Assembly: GCA_017543595.1 (NCBI GenBank)
Contig: JAFYFU010000012.1
Span: 1 to 40,903 of the forward strand
Length of the DNA: 40,903 nt
DNA from: Ruminococcus sp.
GTDB lineage: Bacteria; Bacillota; Clostridia; Oscillospirales; Ruminococcaceae
Direction of reading: 5' to 3'
Below the pieces are notes generated by a model. The model did no database searches, had not been told where the DNA came from, and worked only from the letters and a program-made list of their open reading frames with translations. Every line of letters starts with the position of its first letter. Position 1 is the stretch's first letter. Made by a program: the position numbers and the translations under genes. Positions 33,025 to 40,903 of this stretch are shown here, one piece after another.

Positions 33025-36000
33025 TTACCAGTTGAATCCGGGCTGCTGTGAACCTGAACCCGAAACGGCTGAATCGCCTGAGATTGTTCCGCCGATATAT
33101 GTTTCAAGTCCTGACTGTGTGAGTATAGCTGTTCCGCCTGATACATTACCGCCTGTCGTAAAGCTTACACCGCTGCTGAGATTTGCAGAGGGATTGCCGC
33201 TCTGTGCAACGAATGAAACGATAACATTTCCTGATGAATCCTTGAAAGTATATCTTGTGTTGATGTTTGTATTGCCCGAAGTCATTGTTGCATAGTTGCC
33301 GCCTGTCTTGTTTATCGAATAACCGCCGTCACCGCAATCGAGAGGTTCCTGACCGTTTGCAAGGTAGTAGCCGCCTGTTATGTTGATGTTTCCGTTTGAG
33401 TCAAGAGCATCATGGTCGCCGTTTGCGGAGTTTACAACAACAAATCCGCCGCTGAGGTTAAGTTCGCCGAACGTGCCGCCCATCATTCCGCCGCCGAATC
33501 CCATATTGTTTCCGTTGCCTGAGCTGTCAGCACCGCCTGCTGCATTGTATCCGTCATCGCCTGAGATAATGTATACAGAACCGCTGTTCTGGTAGATGTA
33601 AACGCCTTCAATACCCTCATAGCACTTGGGAATGTAAATCTGTACATCATCAAATGTATTTGCATTTCCCTGACCGATTGTGAGGTTATGGTCTGAATGT
33701 GCGCCGTCATCAGCCGTTGAAAGCTTATAAGTACCGCCGAGGAGGTTCATGTCGCCTCCGCAGTGTATAGCGTCATCGGAAGAATCAATTGTGATATTTC
33801 CGCCGTTTATTGTGATATTGCCCTTGCTCTGCCATGTTGTGCCTGCTTCATCAGAACGACCTACTGCCTTTATGCCCTGGGCGGAGATGTCAACCTTGTT
33901 TGCATTGCCGTCCATGCCCATGCCGCCGGGACCTCCCTGACCGCCGGGACCTCCGGGAGCGTTCCATGTTCCGCTGCTTGCGCTTCCTGTAAAGCCTGAA
34001 CCCTCATATGTGTAGATATTAAGGTCGCCGCCGTTCATTACGAAATCCTGCTCCGCAGATATGCCGTCAGCATAGGATTTTATATCAACTGTACCACCGT
34101 TTATTGTAACAAGACCATATGACTTGTCTGAATTTGTATCGGTAGATGTGGATTTTATACCGTCACCCTGCTGTGTGTTTACAGTGAGTTTAAGGTTGCT
34201 GTAATCAACTTCCGAACCGTCAGCCTTTGAATCATTTCCGATTGTAACGCTGTCTTTTCCTCTGATACCGTCATCAACAGCATTTACTGTGATATTTCCG
34301 TTGTAGATTTTTATATCGTTCTTGCAAACGATAGCGTCTGCTTCATTTCCGTTTACGGTGAGTTCGCCCGTGCCTTTGAATTTAATGTCATCTCTTGCGA
34401 AAATTGCGCCCTCAACAGTGTTTGTGTTTCCGTCACTGTCTGTATAAGTTTCTGTGTGTGAAGTGCCGTCAGAGACAGTATTTGAAGTGCCTGCCTTTGC
34501 GACAATCTGAACTTCATCGCCTATGGACTTAACATATATGGGAGCTGTTGTGCTGTTGGAGATATTTGCGTTTACAAGGTCAAGTTCAACAACGCTGTCG
34601 GGATATGCTGTTGAATCAACATCAACAACTATCTGTACTTCGGAAGCGTCACCTGTTACTGTGTATGTACCCTCTTTGGTGATAGTTGCAACACCGTCTT
34701 TAACTGTGACTGCATCTGCGGGAGCATCGGAAGTTATTTTTGCACCTGAGAGAGTGAGAGTATTTCCGTCAGAAGTTGAAGGTGTGGGAGTAACTGTTTC
34801 TCCGTCAGTCTTGCCTGCGGGATTTACATTTTCAAATGTAGTTACTGAGTTCTTTACTTCAAATGAATCCTTTGAGTCAGTACCATAAGTAACTGTTGCA
34901 CCTGTGCCTGTATTTGTGAGAGTATATGCCTTGCCTGCTGTGATTGATGCGTCACTTATGAGAACATACGCATATTTCTTTGTAAAGTCTGCCTTTACAT
35001 TTCCTACGCTTATGGAATTAGCTTTCTTCCATGTGCCGTCCTTAGATGTTGAATCAGCTACGCAGTTAAGGAGCATTGTTGCCTGATTTTCGGATTTAAG
35101 GAGGGTTGAATCTGTCTGGTTGTCGGTAGCTGTTGCGATAACCGTACCGCCTGTGATATTTGTACCTGTTGCGGAAGTAAGACCTCTGTCACCGCCTGCG
35201 ATAACTGTACCGCCTGATATGCTTATGGTTGTTGCGGACTGGATAGCGTCATTTCCTGCCTTTACAGTTACGCTGCCGCCCTCGATTGAAACAGTTCCGC
35301 CTTTACTGTCAGATGATGCCTTGATACCGTCACCTTCTGCCTCAACATTAACAACAGCATCTCCCTTGATTGTAACGGAAGTTTTGCCCTTGATACCGTC
35401 TGTTTCATCTGTTGCGTTGAGAGTTGTAACATTGATGATACCGCCTGTGAGTTTTATATCATTGTTGGAAGCTATGCCGTCCTGAGTATTTGCTGTGAGG
35501 TTGAGAACACCTGTACCGCCCTTGATTGTGAGGTCGTCCTTAGCTTCAATAACAGCCTCTCCGCTTGCTGTTCCGTCAGCGTTGAGATATGCCGTGTCGC
35601 CGTCAGAGATTGTATTTGTTGTGCCGTCAACGAGATTTATTGAAGTATTCTCTGCATTTGTAACGAGAATTGCGGGTGCGCTCTTGCCTGTTATGCTTAC
35701 ACCGTTGAGGAAAATCTTAACTGTTTCGGCATCTGCTGTTGTATCGGCGATATTTACATTTATCTGACCGTCATCAAGTGTGCCGTCAACGTAGAATGTT
35801 CCCGAATGTGTGATAGTAATTGTTGAACCGTTTACTTCCGCATAGTCGCCTTCTGTTGTTGCGGAAGCACCGTTGAGGTGGATATATGTTATATCTGCCT
35901 GCGGGTCAGAGGGGTCTGTGGGGTCAGTCGGATTTGTCGGGTCAGTTTCAACGGGCTTGCCGTCCTTCCATGATTCGGGGAGTTCCGTCAAAGCTCCTGC

Positions 36001-36297
36001 ATCATATTTCTGGATAGAAACTGCATCGCTGCCTGTTACACCGTCGCCTCTGTTGAAAACATCGGCATTGTCTTTTCCCTGTGCAGTGAAAGGGTATTTT
36101 TCAGCATTCGCCATATTCTGAAGAATAGCAACTGCATCGGAAATTGTTACGGACTTGTCGTCATTTGCATCGCCGTAGATTACGGTTGCTGTTGCTGCCG
36201 AACAGTTGTTTACAACTGCTGCAACGGGTACGGCTGCTGCGATGAGGGCTGTTGAGGAAAGTCCTGCAAAAAGTTTCCTTGCGCTGAATTTTTTCAT
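33025..36297 (-). CDS. Secreted Cthe_2159-like carbohydrate-binding protein with N-terminal dockerin
   Basis: 1,090-aa exported protein. A signal peptide (about 1-35) is followed at once by a dockerin (about 42-107, GDANDDKSVTISDAVAILQ and GDGVTGSDAVSIQKYDAG) and a linker of TNPTDPTDPSDP repeats. Two large parallel beta-helix regions of the Cthe_2159/DUF4353 type follow (about 130-500 and 520-1,080), with many short repeats such as DGIKGKTSVTIKGDA, SNNDIKLTGG and DDAIHCGGDMNLLGG. That family binds cellulose or polygalacturonate; catalysis is not shown. A Gly-rich PGGPGGQGGPGGMGMDG loop lies in the second region. The ATG at 36297 follows AGGAG; an in-frame TTG nine bases upstream is weaker. 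Binding to plant cell wall is inferred. Confidence 0.88.
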   Translation of the reverse strand: MKKFSARKLFAGLSSTALIAAAVPVAAVVNNCSAATATVIYGDANDDKSVTISDAVAILQNMANAEKYPFTAQGKDNADVFNRGDGVTGSDAVSIQKYDAGALTELPESWKDGKPVETDPTNPTDPTDPSDPQADITYIHLNGASATTEGDYAEVNGSTITITHSGTFYVDGTLDDGQINVNIADTTADAETVKIFLNGVSITGKSAPAILVTNAENTSINLVDGTTNTISDGDTAYLNADGTASGEAVIEAKDDLTIKGGTGVLNLTANTQDGIASNNDIKLTGGIINVTTLNATDETDGIKGKTSVTIKGDAVVNVEAEGDGIKASSDSKGGTVSIEGGSVTVKAGNDAIQSATTISISGGTVIAGGDRGLTSATGTNITGGTVIATATDNQTDSTLLKSENQATMLLNCVADSTSKDGTWKKANSISVGNVKADFTKKYAYVLISDASITAGKAYTLTNTGTGATVTYGTDSKDSFEVKNSVTTFENVNPAGKTDGETVTPTPSTSDGNTLTLSGAKITSDAPADAVTVKDGVATITKEGTYTVTGDASEVQIVVDVDSTAYPDSVVELDLVNANISNSTTAPIYVKSIGDEVQIVAKAGTSNTVSDGTSHTETYTDSDGNTNTVEGAIFARDDIKFKGTGELTVNGNEADAIVCKNDIKIYNGNITVNAVDDGIRGKDSVTIGNDSKADGSEVDYSNLKLTVNTQQGDGIKSTSTDTNSDKSYGLVTINGGTVDIKSYADGISAEQDFVMNGGDLNIYTYEGSGFTGSASSGTWNAPGGPGGQGGPGGMGMDGNANKVDISAQGIKAVGRSDEAGTTWQSKGNITINGGNITIDSSDDAIHCGGDMNLLGGTYKLSTADDGAHSDHNLTIGQGNANTFDDVQIYIPKCYEGIEGVYIYQNSGSVYIISGDDGYNAAGGADSSGNGNNMGFGGGMMGGTFGELNLSGGFVVVNSANGDHDALDSNGNINITGGYYLANGQEPLDCGDGGYSINKTGGNYATMTSGNTNINTRYTFKDSSGNVIVSFVAQSGNPSANLSSGVSFTTGGNVSGGTAILTQSGLETYIGGTISGDSAVSGSGSQQPGFNW

Positions 36298-36364
36298 GTA
36301 AATCAAACTCCTTTTTTTAACTTTTTATTTATTATTTGTTATTGTTTTCCTTACTGTGATTATG

Positions 36365-36409
36365 ATTATAACCCCCTTTTCTTAAAATAATCTTAAACTT
36401 ATCTTAAAA
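36365..36409 (-). promoter_or_regulatory. Activator-type promoter with three 11-bp-spaced direct repeats
   Basis: On the minus strand a TATAAT -10 (36365-36370) has no -35 match. Instead three TTTAAG repeats (plus-strand CTTAAA at 36381, 36392 and 36403) occur exactly 11 bp apart, starting 10 bp from the -10. One-turn direct repeats over the -35 region are typical of OmpR/PhoB-family response regulator sites. Confidence 0.6.
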
Positions 36410-36460
36410 TTTGAAATTTTTTGTTCGGATTATTTTTTATATATAATAAAGTATACAAAG

Positions 36461-36514
36461 CATATCTCCATGAAAAAATACATTGTAAAAATACTTGAAT
36501 TATCCTGAGATATG
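36461..36514. promoter_or_regulatory. Inverted repeat at the ABC transporter promoter
   Basis: CATATCTC (36461-36468) and GAGATATG (36507-36514) are perfect inverted copies 38 bp apart; the second lies inside the spacer of the promoter at 36495-36523. They could be repressor half-sites or chance. Confidence 0.3.
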
Positions 36515-36523
36515 TTGTATAAT
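36495..36523 (+). promoter_or_regulatory. Promoter of the ABC transporter genes
   Basis: TTGAAT (36495-36500), 17-bp spacer, TATAAT (36518-36523). It lies 31 bp before the ATG. Confidence 0.8.
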
Positions 36524-36554
36524 GAATTATATCATTATATCAAGGAATGAGAGT

Positions 36555-37856
36555 ATGAAAAAACTATCTGCTATTTTTACAGCGGTTTTGTTGTCCGCTG
36601 CGCTCTCAGCCTGTGCTGAAAAAAAATCTTTTACAGAACCTGACGGAAAACTTGATTCCTGTTCCATTCGCTTTTCGTGGTGGGGAGGAGATGACCGCCA
36701 TGAGGCTACTCTCAAAGCCATAGACCTCTGGAACGAAAAACACCCCGATATTAATATTATCCCTGAATACGGAGGCTGGGACGGCTGGACGGAAAAATTG
36801 TCCTCGCAGATAAACGGCGGTACTGCCCCTGATATCATGCAGATAAATTATGACTGGCTTGTTTCGTTTTCGGGGGGAAACAAATTCTATGACCTCGGAA
36901 AATTAAAAAATTTTCTTGACCTTTCGGGTTATGATGAGGATATACTCTCTTTCGGAGAAAATAACAATATTCTCAATGCCGTTACTGTTTCTGTCAGCGG
37001 TCGCGGGCTTTTCTACAATTCCGATGTCTATAAAAGTTTCGGGGCTGAATATCCCCACACATGGAATGAACTTTTAGCCCTCGGCGACAAATTTGATGAC
37101 AACGGAGTTTATCCCATTGATTTGGATATACAGTCGGGAGGTACTGCATGGTATCTCGCAGTTGTCTATGTTCAGCAAAAAACAGGCAGGGAATTTATAA
37201 CTATGGACGGTAAGCTCGGATTCTCCGAAGAAGATATAAAAACCGCCCTCGATTTTTACAAACAGCTTGAAGATAATCATGTCATAAGAAATGTCCGCTC
37301 ACGCACCGATGAGGACGGAAATGCCGCACTTTATCAGTCTCCCGAATTTATAAGCGGAAAAGTCGCAGGGATTCTCGAATGGGGCAGTTCTGTCGGAAAA
37401 TATGAAATGAGCCTCCCCGAAGGCATTTTGGAGGCTGGTCCGATGCTGACCGATGACAGCGGAAATTCAGACGGCTGGCTTATAAAGCCCTCAATGCTCT
37501 ATGCGATTTCCGCAGAAACTCAGTATCCCGATGAATCCGCAGCCTTTATGAATTTTCTGCTTAATGATGAGGAATGTGCGGATATTCTCGGCACTACCCG
37601 TGGGATACCCGCATCATCATATGCCGAGAAAAGTCTCGAAAAAAACGGCAAGTTAAAAGGTCTTGCCCTCGAAAATCACACCATGCTCGAACAGATAAAC
37701 ACATTCACAATAAGCCCGTATATGGAACTTGCTAAAATGAAAGAATTTTACAATGAAGCTGTTGAATCCGTATCATATAATACTTCCGATACCGCAGCAG
37801 CCGCAAAAAAGATGTACGATTCCATAAACGAATACCTTGAAAAAATCAAAAAATGA
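36555..37856 (+). CDS. ABC transporter substrate-binding lipoprotein, probable sugar
   Basis: 433-aa lipoprotein of the family 1 (MalE-like) extracellular solute-binding proteins. Signal peptide with lipobox LSAC puts the acylated Cys at residue 20. The mature protein opens IRFSWWGGDDRHEATLKAID and has the family features HPDINIIPEYGGWDGWTEKL, PDIMQINYDWL and the GRGLFYNSDVY hinge block. Many Trp/Tyr residues suggest an oligosaccharide ligand; which one is unknown. The ATG at 36555 follows AAGGA; the ORF extends upstream to 36495, but that is within the promoter. Its stop overlaps the permease start by 4 bp. Confidence 0.92.
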   Translation: MKKLSAIFTAVLLSAALSACAEKKSFTEPDGKLDSCSIRFSWWGGDDRHEATLKAIDLWNEKHPDINIIPEYGGWDGWTEKLSSQINGGTAPDIMQINYDWLVSFSGGNKFYDLGKLKNFLDLSGYDEDILSFGENNNILNAVTVSVSGRGLFYNSDVYKSFGAEYPHTWNELLALGDKFDDNGVYPIDLDIQSGGTAWYLAVVYVQQKTGREFITMDGKLGFSEEDIKTALDFYKQLEDNHVIRNVRSRTDEDGNAALYQSPEFISGKVAGILEWGSSVGKYEMSLPEGILEAGPMLTDDSGNSDGWLIKPSMLYAISAETQYPDESAAFMNFLLNDEECADILGTTRGIPASSYAEKSLEKNGKLKGLALENHTMLEQINTFTISPYMELAKMKEFYNEAVESVSYNTSDTAAAAKKMYDSINEYLEKIKK

Positions 37857-38728
37857 AGAAAAAATACAATAACCCTGTCGGCGTTGAAAATTACACGGGG
37901 CTTTTACTGATAATGCCATTTGTTGTGGGATTTGTCCTGTTTACGCTTTATCCCTTTGTATGTTCTTTCATACTGGGACTGACCGATTGTGACGGCATAA
38001 ACGAAACTGATTTTATAGGATTTGAAAACTATTCGCATATGTTTTCAGATGAGGATTTTCTGAAATCCTCCGCTGTAACTTTCAGATATGCCTTGATACT
38101 TGTTCCGCTGAAACTTATTTTCTCTCTGCTTACGGCTTTGCTTTTAAGTGCGGAAATAAAGGGAATAGGAATATTCAGGACGGCATTTTATATCCCGTCA
38201 ATACTCGGCTCTAACCTTGCAATAGTTATAATGTGGCAGTTTCTTTTCACATCTGACGGACTTGTAAATCAACTGCTTGAAATAATCGGATTTGCACCTG
38301 TCGGCTGGTACAGTCAGCCTGTTCCCGCTATGTTTATAATAGTACTGTTAAGGCTCTGGGAATTTGGTTCGACAATGATAATATTTTTAAATGCCCTGAA
38401 AGATATTCCGAAAGAATATTATGATGCCGCAAAAACAGACGGCTGTAACAGTATTAAATCATTTTTCCATATAACTCTCCCGTTGCTGAAAAAAGCAATT
38501 TTTCTTAATTTAATATTACAGACTGTTTCCGCTTTTCAGGAATTTAATGCGCCTTATATGCTTACGGGCGGAGGTCCTGAAAAAAATACTCTCACAATCG
38601 GTATGCTGATATACAATGAAATGTTCAGATATTCCGATATCGGCTATGCAAATGCTGTTTCGTGGGTGCTTTTTGTGGTGATTGCTGTAATAACCGCTCT
38701 TATGTTCAAAGTTGTAAAAAACAATTAA
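37853..38728 (+). CDS. ABC transporter permease, MalF-like (sugar)
   Basis: 291-aa inner-membrane permease with six predicted membrane helices. The EAA loop that contacts the ATPase reads EYYDAAKTDGCNSIKSFFHITLPLL. The start overlaps the binding-protein stop (ATGA), showing coupled translation. Sugar importers of this type normally have a second MalG-like permease next; here a terminator follows immediately, so the partner permease and the shared ATPase (MsmK-like) must be elsewhere or absent. Confidence 0.93.
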   Translation: MKKKYNNPVGVENYTGLLLIMPFVVGFVLFTLYPFVCSFILGLTDCDGINETDFIGFENYSHMFSDEDFLKSSAVTFRYALILVPLKLIFSLLTALLLSAEIKGIGIFRTAFYIPSILGSNLAIVIMWQFLFTSDGLVNQLLEIIGFAPVGWYSQPVPAMFIIVLLRLWEFGSTMIIFLNALKDIPKEYYDAAKTDGCNSIKSFFHITLPLLKKAIFLNLILQTVSAFQEFNAPYMLTGGGPEKNTLTIGMLIYNEMFRYSDIGYANAVSWVLFVVIAVITALMFKVVKNN

Positions 38729-38753
38729 TCCCCCGATTTACGGGGGATTTTTC
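38727..38753. terminator. Terminator after the permease gene
   Basis: AATCCCCCG/CGGGGGATT stem with an ATTTA loop, then TTTTTC on the plus strand. It may also serve the convergent sortase gene, whose side reads AATTGTTTTT. Confidence 0.9.
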
Positions 38754-38758
38754 ATAAA

Positions 38759-39529
38759 TCAGTCAATATATCCAACAAGCAAGCCTCTTGATTCTTCAAA
38801 TTCAAAATTACAGGTAGACAATAAAACAATTCTTTTTTCCGCAAGTTCCTCTGCTGTTATATCCCTCTTGAAACGTGCAAGCCTTAAAATAAGTTCGGCA
38901 TATCCGATTCTGTCATCATGCGTTATGAATATTGTGTTGTATACAGGGGAAGTGCTTTCCTGAGAGAGATAGGCAAAGAAATTTATCTGATATATTTCAT
39001 TGCCGACAACAAGAGTTCCTGTTTCGTGCGTGTTGAAATAATCCTCCTGCATGAAATCCTGCAATCTGCCGAACATTCCGAAATTTTCTATATTATGACC
39101 GTATATTATCCAGTTGTATTCCGAAAAATCAGGGGCGCATCTGTAATCGAGAAAAGGCGTTCCAAGACCGTTTTCTTCTCCGTCAACGCCTCTCCAAAGG
39201 TAAAAATCATTGTCGGCGGACTGCACAACAGGGAAATCTATTTCAGTACCGTCAACGCTTATCCAGCCCACAACATCATTTGTTACAAGCTTTGCATTTT
39301 TAAGGATATCCGTTTCTTTGGGAATTTCGGGAGTTTCGGGATTGGTGCTTTCCTCCGTATTTTTAGGCGGAATATCGGGCTTTATTGTTTCATAAAGTTT
39401 TTCCTGTCTTTTGATATTTTCCTCCTGTTTTTTCTGTGGGAGATATTCGTCATTGTAATATCTGTTTGCAAAATACAATCCTGCTGTTATGCATATAAGC
39501 ATAAAAACAAATACAAAAAATTTTCTCAT
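38759..39529 (-). CDS. Class B sortase
   Basis: 256-aa membrane transpeptidase that anchors surface proteins to peptidoglycan. A membrane segment (about 4-22) precedes a charged Pro-rich stalk (about 30-75) and the sortase domain. Catalytic residues visible are His145 in IIYGHNIENFGMFG, Cys240 in LLSTCNFEF and Arg248 in EESRGLLV. The GTEIDFPVVQSADNDFYL segment and the NIENFGMFG box mark class B. Start follows GAGGTG. It faces a surface protein with a PPDTG motif across a 343-bp gap, the likely substrate. Whether it also processes the LPQTG protease at 16-21 kb is not clear. Confidence 0.94.
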   Translation of the reverse strand: MRKFFVFVFMLICITAGLYFANRYYNDEYLPQKKQEENIKRQEKLYETIKPDIPPKNTEESTNPETPEIPKETDILKNAKLVTNDVVGWISVDGTEIDFPVVQSADNDFYLWRGVDGEENGLGTPFLDYRCAPDFSEYNWIIYGHNIENFGMFGRLQDFMQEDYFNTHETGTLVVGNEIYQINFFAYLSQESTSPVYNTIFITHDDRIGYAELILRLARFKRDITAEELAEKRIVLLSTCNFEFEESRGLLVGYID

Positions 39530-39729
39530 AAATACACCTCTTAAATATAATAATCACATTATATCACAAATTATAAAAAAATACAAGAAATATTATTTTA
39601 TATAAAAAATAAAATTTATTAGCCAAATAATTATCACGGAAATTTTCCATGTCAGAAAGCATAAGAATATTTTAGTATTAAATCTTAATATAATACCAAT
39701 ATTTTTTACAAATTTTGTTTTAAAAACAG

Positions 39730-39758
39730 TTGACAAAATTATCAAATTGTGTTATAAT
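39730..39758 (+). promoter_or_regulatory. Promoter of the PPDTG surface protein gene
   Basis: TTGACA (39730-39735), 17-bp spacer ending in TGTGT with TATAAT (39753-39758), a near-consensus extended promoter. The rest of the 343-bp gap (39530-39872) is AT-rich and I see no gene or sortase promoter I can place with confidence. Confidence 0.88.
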
Positions 39759-39872
39759 TGTTATAGATTATTTATTTTAAGAATCTTGAATCATACATAT
39801 TATCATAGTTTATTTTTATCCTTTAATGAATATACTGATATACATATCAAACGAAAAGGAGGCGGCAGTGTA

Positions 39873-40628
39873 ATGAGGATAAAAAAATTCTTTGCCGCTT
39901 TGACAGGCTGTATTCTTCTGTTGTCATGCAGTGCCATGACAGCTTTTGCAGAAGTTGCTTTGCCTGACGGTGCAGTAAAAGGACTCCCACAGAAACTGAC
40001 AGCTATGGACAATGAAGGCAATGTCGTAAGTTCCGAAACGGGTGAATATTTCTTCCGTGTCGAAAATATGAGTTACGGTGAAACCTATACCAAAGATGTA
40101 CAGCTTATGAACCTTCGTGACGACCATGCATACCATATCTATTTCTATGTTGAACCGCTCTGGAAAAACGGCGAAATTGACCTCGAAAAAGGCTGTAACT
40201 GCAAGTTCTTCCTTGACGGTGAACAGTTTTATAACGGCTCTGTAACGGGAGACGGGAATTTTGACCTCACAAAGGAAATAAAAGATTTGGGCTATTATGA
40301 ACCCGGTGATTCACATACACTTTCCTGTTCGGTAATCTGGAATAACCTTGATGTTATGCAAAGTGTCGATAACGGAAACAGACTTGTTGACAGTAATGGC
40401 GAACATATTCTTGTAGGTCCCGATGATGAGGGTCATGCCGAAGGTCAGATAGAATTCAAATGGATTTTCTATGCAGCAGTTGATGAAAATTATAAACCGC
40501 CCGATACAGGTTTGCTTAATGTAAATAATTCTTTCTGGCTTATATGCTGTGCTATAATGCTGCTCCTCATAATTATTATGCTTATTCTTACATCTAAAAA
40601 ACGTCAGAAAAAAGCTGCACAAAATTAA
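39873..40628 (+). CDS. Surface protein with PPDTG sortase signal
   Basis: 251-aa exported protein, family not recognised. Signal peptide with cleavage near AFA-EV (about residue 26). The body (about 30-205) is beta-rich with SGEYFFRVENMSYGE-like strands (ETGEYFFRVENMSYGE) and reads like an Ig/CalY-TasA-like structural module: ETYTKDVQLMNLRDDHAYHI (split by function, not by domain). The C-terminus is a sorting signal: PPDTG (209-213), a 20-residue hydrophobic stretch, then KKRQKK. The motif differs from canonical LPXTG at position 1. The ATG at 39873 follows AAAGGAGG (39855-39862). The neighbouring sortase and signal peptidase suggest a dedicated assembly locus. Confidence 0.85.
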   Translation: MRIKKFFAALTGCILLLSCSAMTAFAEVALPDGAVKGLPQKLTAMDNEGNVVSSETGEYFFRVENMSYGETYTKDVQLMNLRDDHAYHIYFYVEPLWKNGEIDLEKGCNCKFFLDGEQFYNGSVTGDGNFDLTKEIKDLGYYEPGDSHTLSCSVIWNNLDVMQSVDNGNRLVDSNGEHILVGPDDEGHAEGQIEFKWIFYAAVDENYKPPDTGLLNVNNSFWLICCAIMLLLIIIMLILTSKKRQKKAAQN

Positions 40629-40646
40629 TTTATCATATAAAAAAAC

Positions 40647-40680
40647 ACACCTGATTTATTTAAAGTCAGGTGTATTTTTA
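40647..40680. terminator. Bidirectional terminator
   Basis: ACACCTGA (40647-40654) pairs with TCAGGTGT (40666-40673), with T-runs on both strands. It separates the PPDTG protein gene from the convergent signal peptidase gene. Confidence 0.88.
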
Positions 40681-40689
40681 TGCAAAGTT

Positions 40690-40903
40690 TTACGTTTCTT
40701 TCGGAGGCTCATTTTTGGGTTGTTCGTTTTTTGACTGTTCATTTTTGGGGTGTTCATCTTTCGGCTTTTCAAGAAGTTTTCCAAGCAGCAAAAGGAAAAT
40801 CATAATGGATATTGTCATAATTATACCCATTCTTGTTCGCAGTCTTGCGACTAAATATCCCACTTTTGAAATATGAAATATAGTTTTTCCGACAAATGTA
40901 TCT
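40690..40903 (-). CDS. C-terminal part of a signal peptidase I, SipW/archaeal type (probable)
   Basis: Only the last 70 codons are present; the gene enters from the right edge. It reads DTFVGKTIFHISKVGYLVAR, then a membrane helix (MGIIMTISIMIFLLLLGKLL) and a charged tail of imperfect KNEQP repeats (PKNEQSKNEQPKNEPPKET). The GK-x-IF-x-I-x-x-VGYL pattern before a C-terminal helix matches the end of the S26B signal peptidase I (SipW-like) family, which processes surface proteins such as TasA or camelysin. The catalytic Ser and His are outside the window, so this is an inference from the tail pattern and from the sortase/surface protein neighbours. Confidence 0.6.
   Translation of the reverse strand, partial: DTFVGKTIFHISKVGYLVARLRTRMGIIMTISIMIFLLLLGKLLEKPKDEHPKNEQSKNEQPKNEPPKET

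Noticed and set aside
40670..40876. A 68-codon plus-strand frame rich in Ser, Gly and Phe.
   Set aside because: It is the mirror of the KNEQP repeat tail on the minus strand, and the minus frame has a typical membrane helix and family pattern.

Overview
The window looks like chromosomal DNA of a fibre-degrading, low-to-mid GC Firmicute of the Ruminococcus sensu stricto type (R. albus / R. flavefaciens group). Evidence: a dockerin-bearing GH9 cellulase with a CBM3c-like module; four further dockerin proteins, one of them broken and one carrying a probable cohesin-like module; LPXTG/sortase surface proteins; Gram-positive ribosome sites (AGGAGG) and promoters (TTGACA-17-TATAAT, often with TGTG or TATG before the -10). 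The genus is inferred from protein style, not from a marker gene. I saw no phage, transposase, CRISPR or rRNA.

Layout. 1-3.7 kb, minus strand: the start of class II fructose-bisphosphate aldolase, a small orphan protein, a HAD phosphatase with an AIM24-family protein, and glycogen synthase. 3.8-6.2 kb, plus: secreted GH9-CBM3c-dockerin cellulase. 6.2-16.0 kb, plus: a polyamine operon (speD, speA, speE, speB, a DUF3592-like membrane protein, carboxy(nor)spermidine dehydrogenase and decarboxylase) followed closely by a membrane-anchored clostripain-like protease. It encodes arginine to agmatine to putrescine plus two routes to spermidine, and its leader could switch between two RNA folds. 16.1-21.3 kb, minus: a giant LPQTG-anchored S8 protease. 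21.5-24.8 kb, minus: tRNA-Pro(CGG), an aquaporin with a Pro/Ala-rich tail, and a two-gene dockerin operon. 25.1-28.0 kb, plus: HtrA-type protease and a membrane HD-GYP protein. 28.0-32.9 kb, minus: tRNA-Leu(CAG), a GNAT acetyltransferase, a membrane protein with tandem GAPTGVSAPVLDD repeats, a transglutaminase-dockerin gene interrupted by a stop codon, and purA. 33.0-36.3 kb, minus: a large Cthe_2159-like carbohydrate-binding protein with an N-terminal dockerin. 36.5-38.7 kb, plus: sugar-ABC binding lipoprotein and one permease. 38.7-40.9 kb: class B sortase, a surface protein with a PPDTG anchor, and the C-terminal end of a signal peptidase of the SipW/archaeal type.

How it fits together. 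Much of the coding capacity is for extracellular work: plant-fibre breakdown (GH9, dockerin proteins, carbohydrate-binding protein), surface proteolysis, wall anchoring and sugar uptake. The polyamine operon is the main metabolic unit. The items most worth a second look are three copies of a hairpin repeat whose stems covary, the speD leader, three 11-bp-spaced direct repeats replacing a -35 box before the carbohydrate-binding gene, the GAPTGVSAPVLDD protein, and the sortase/PPDTG/signal peptidase group.
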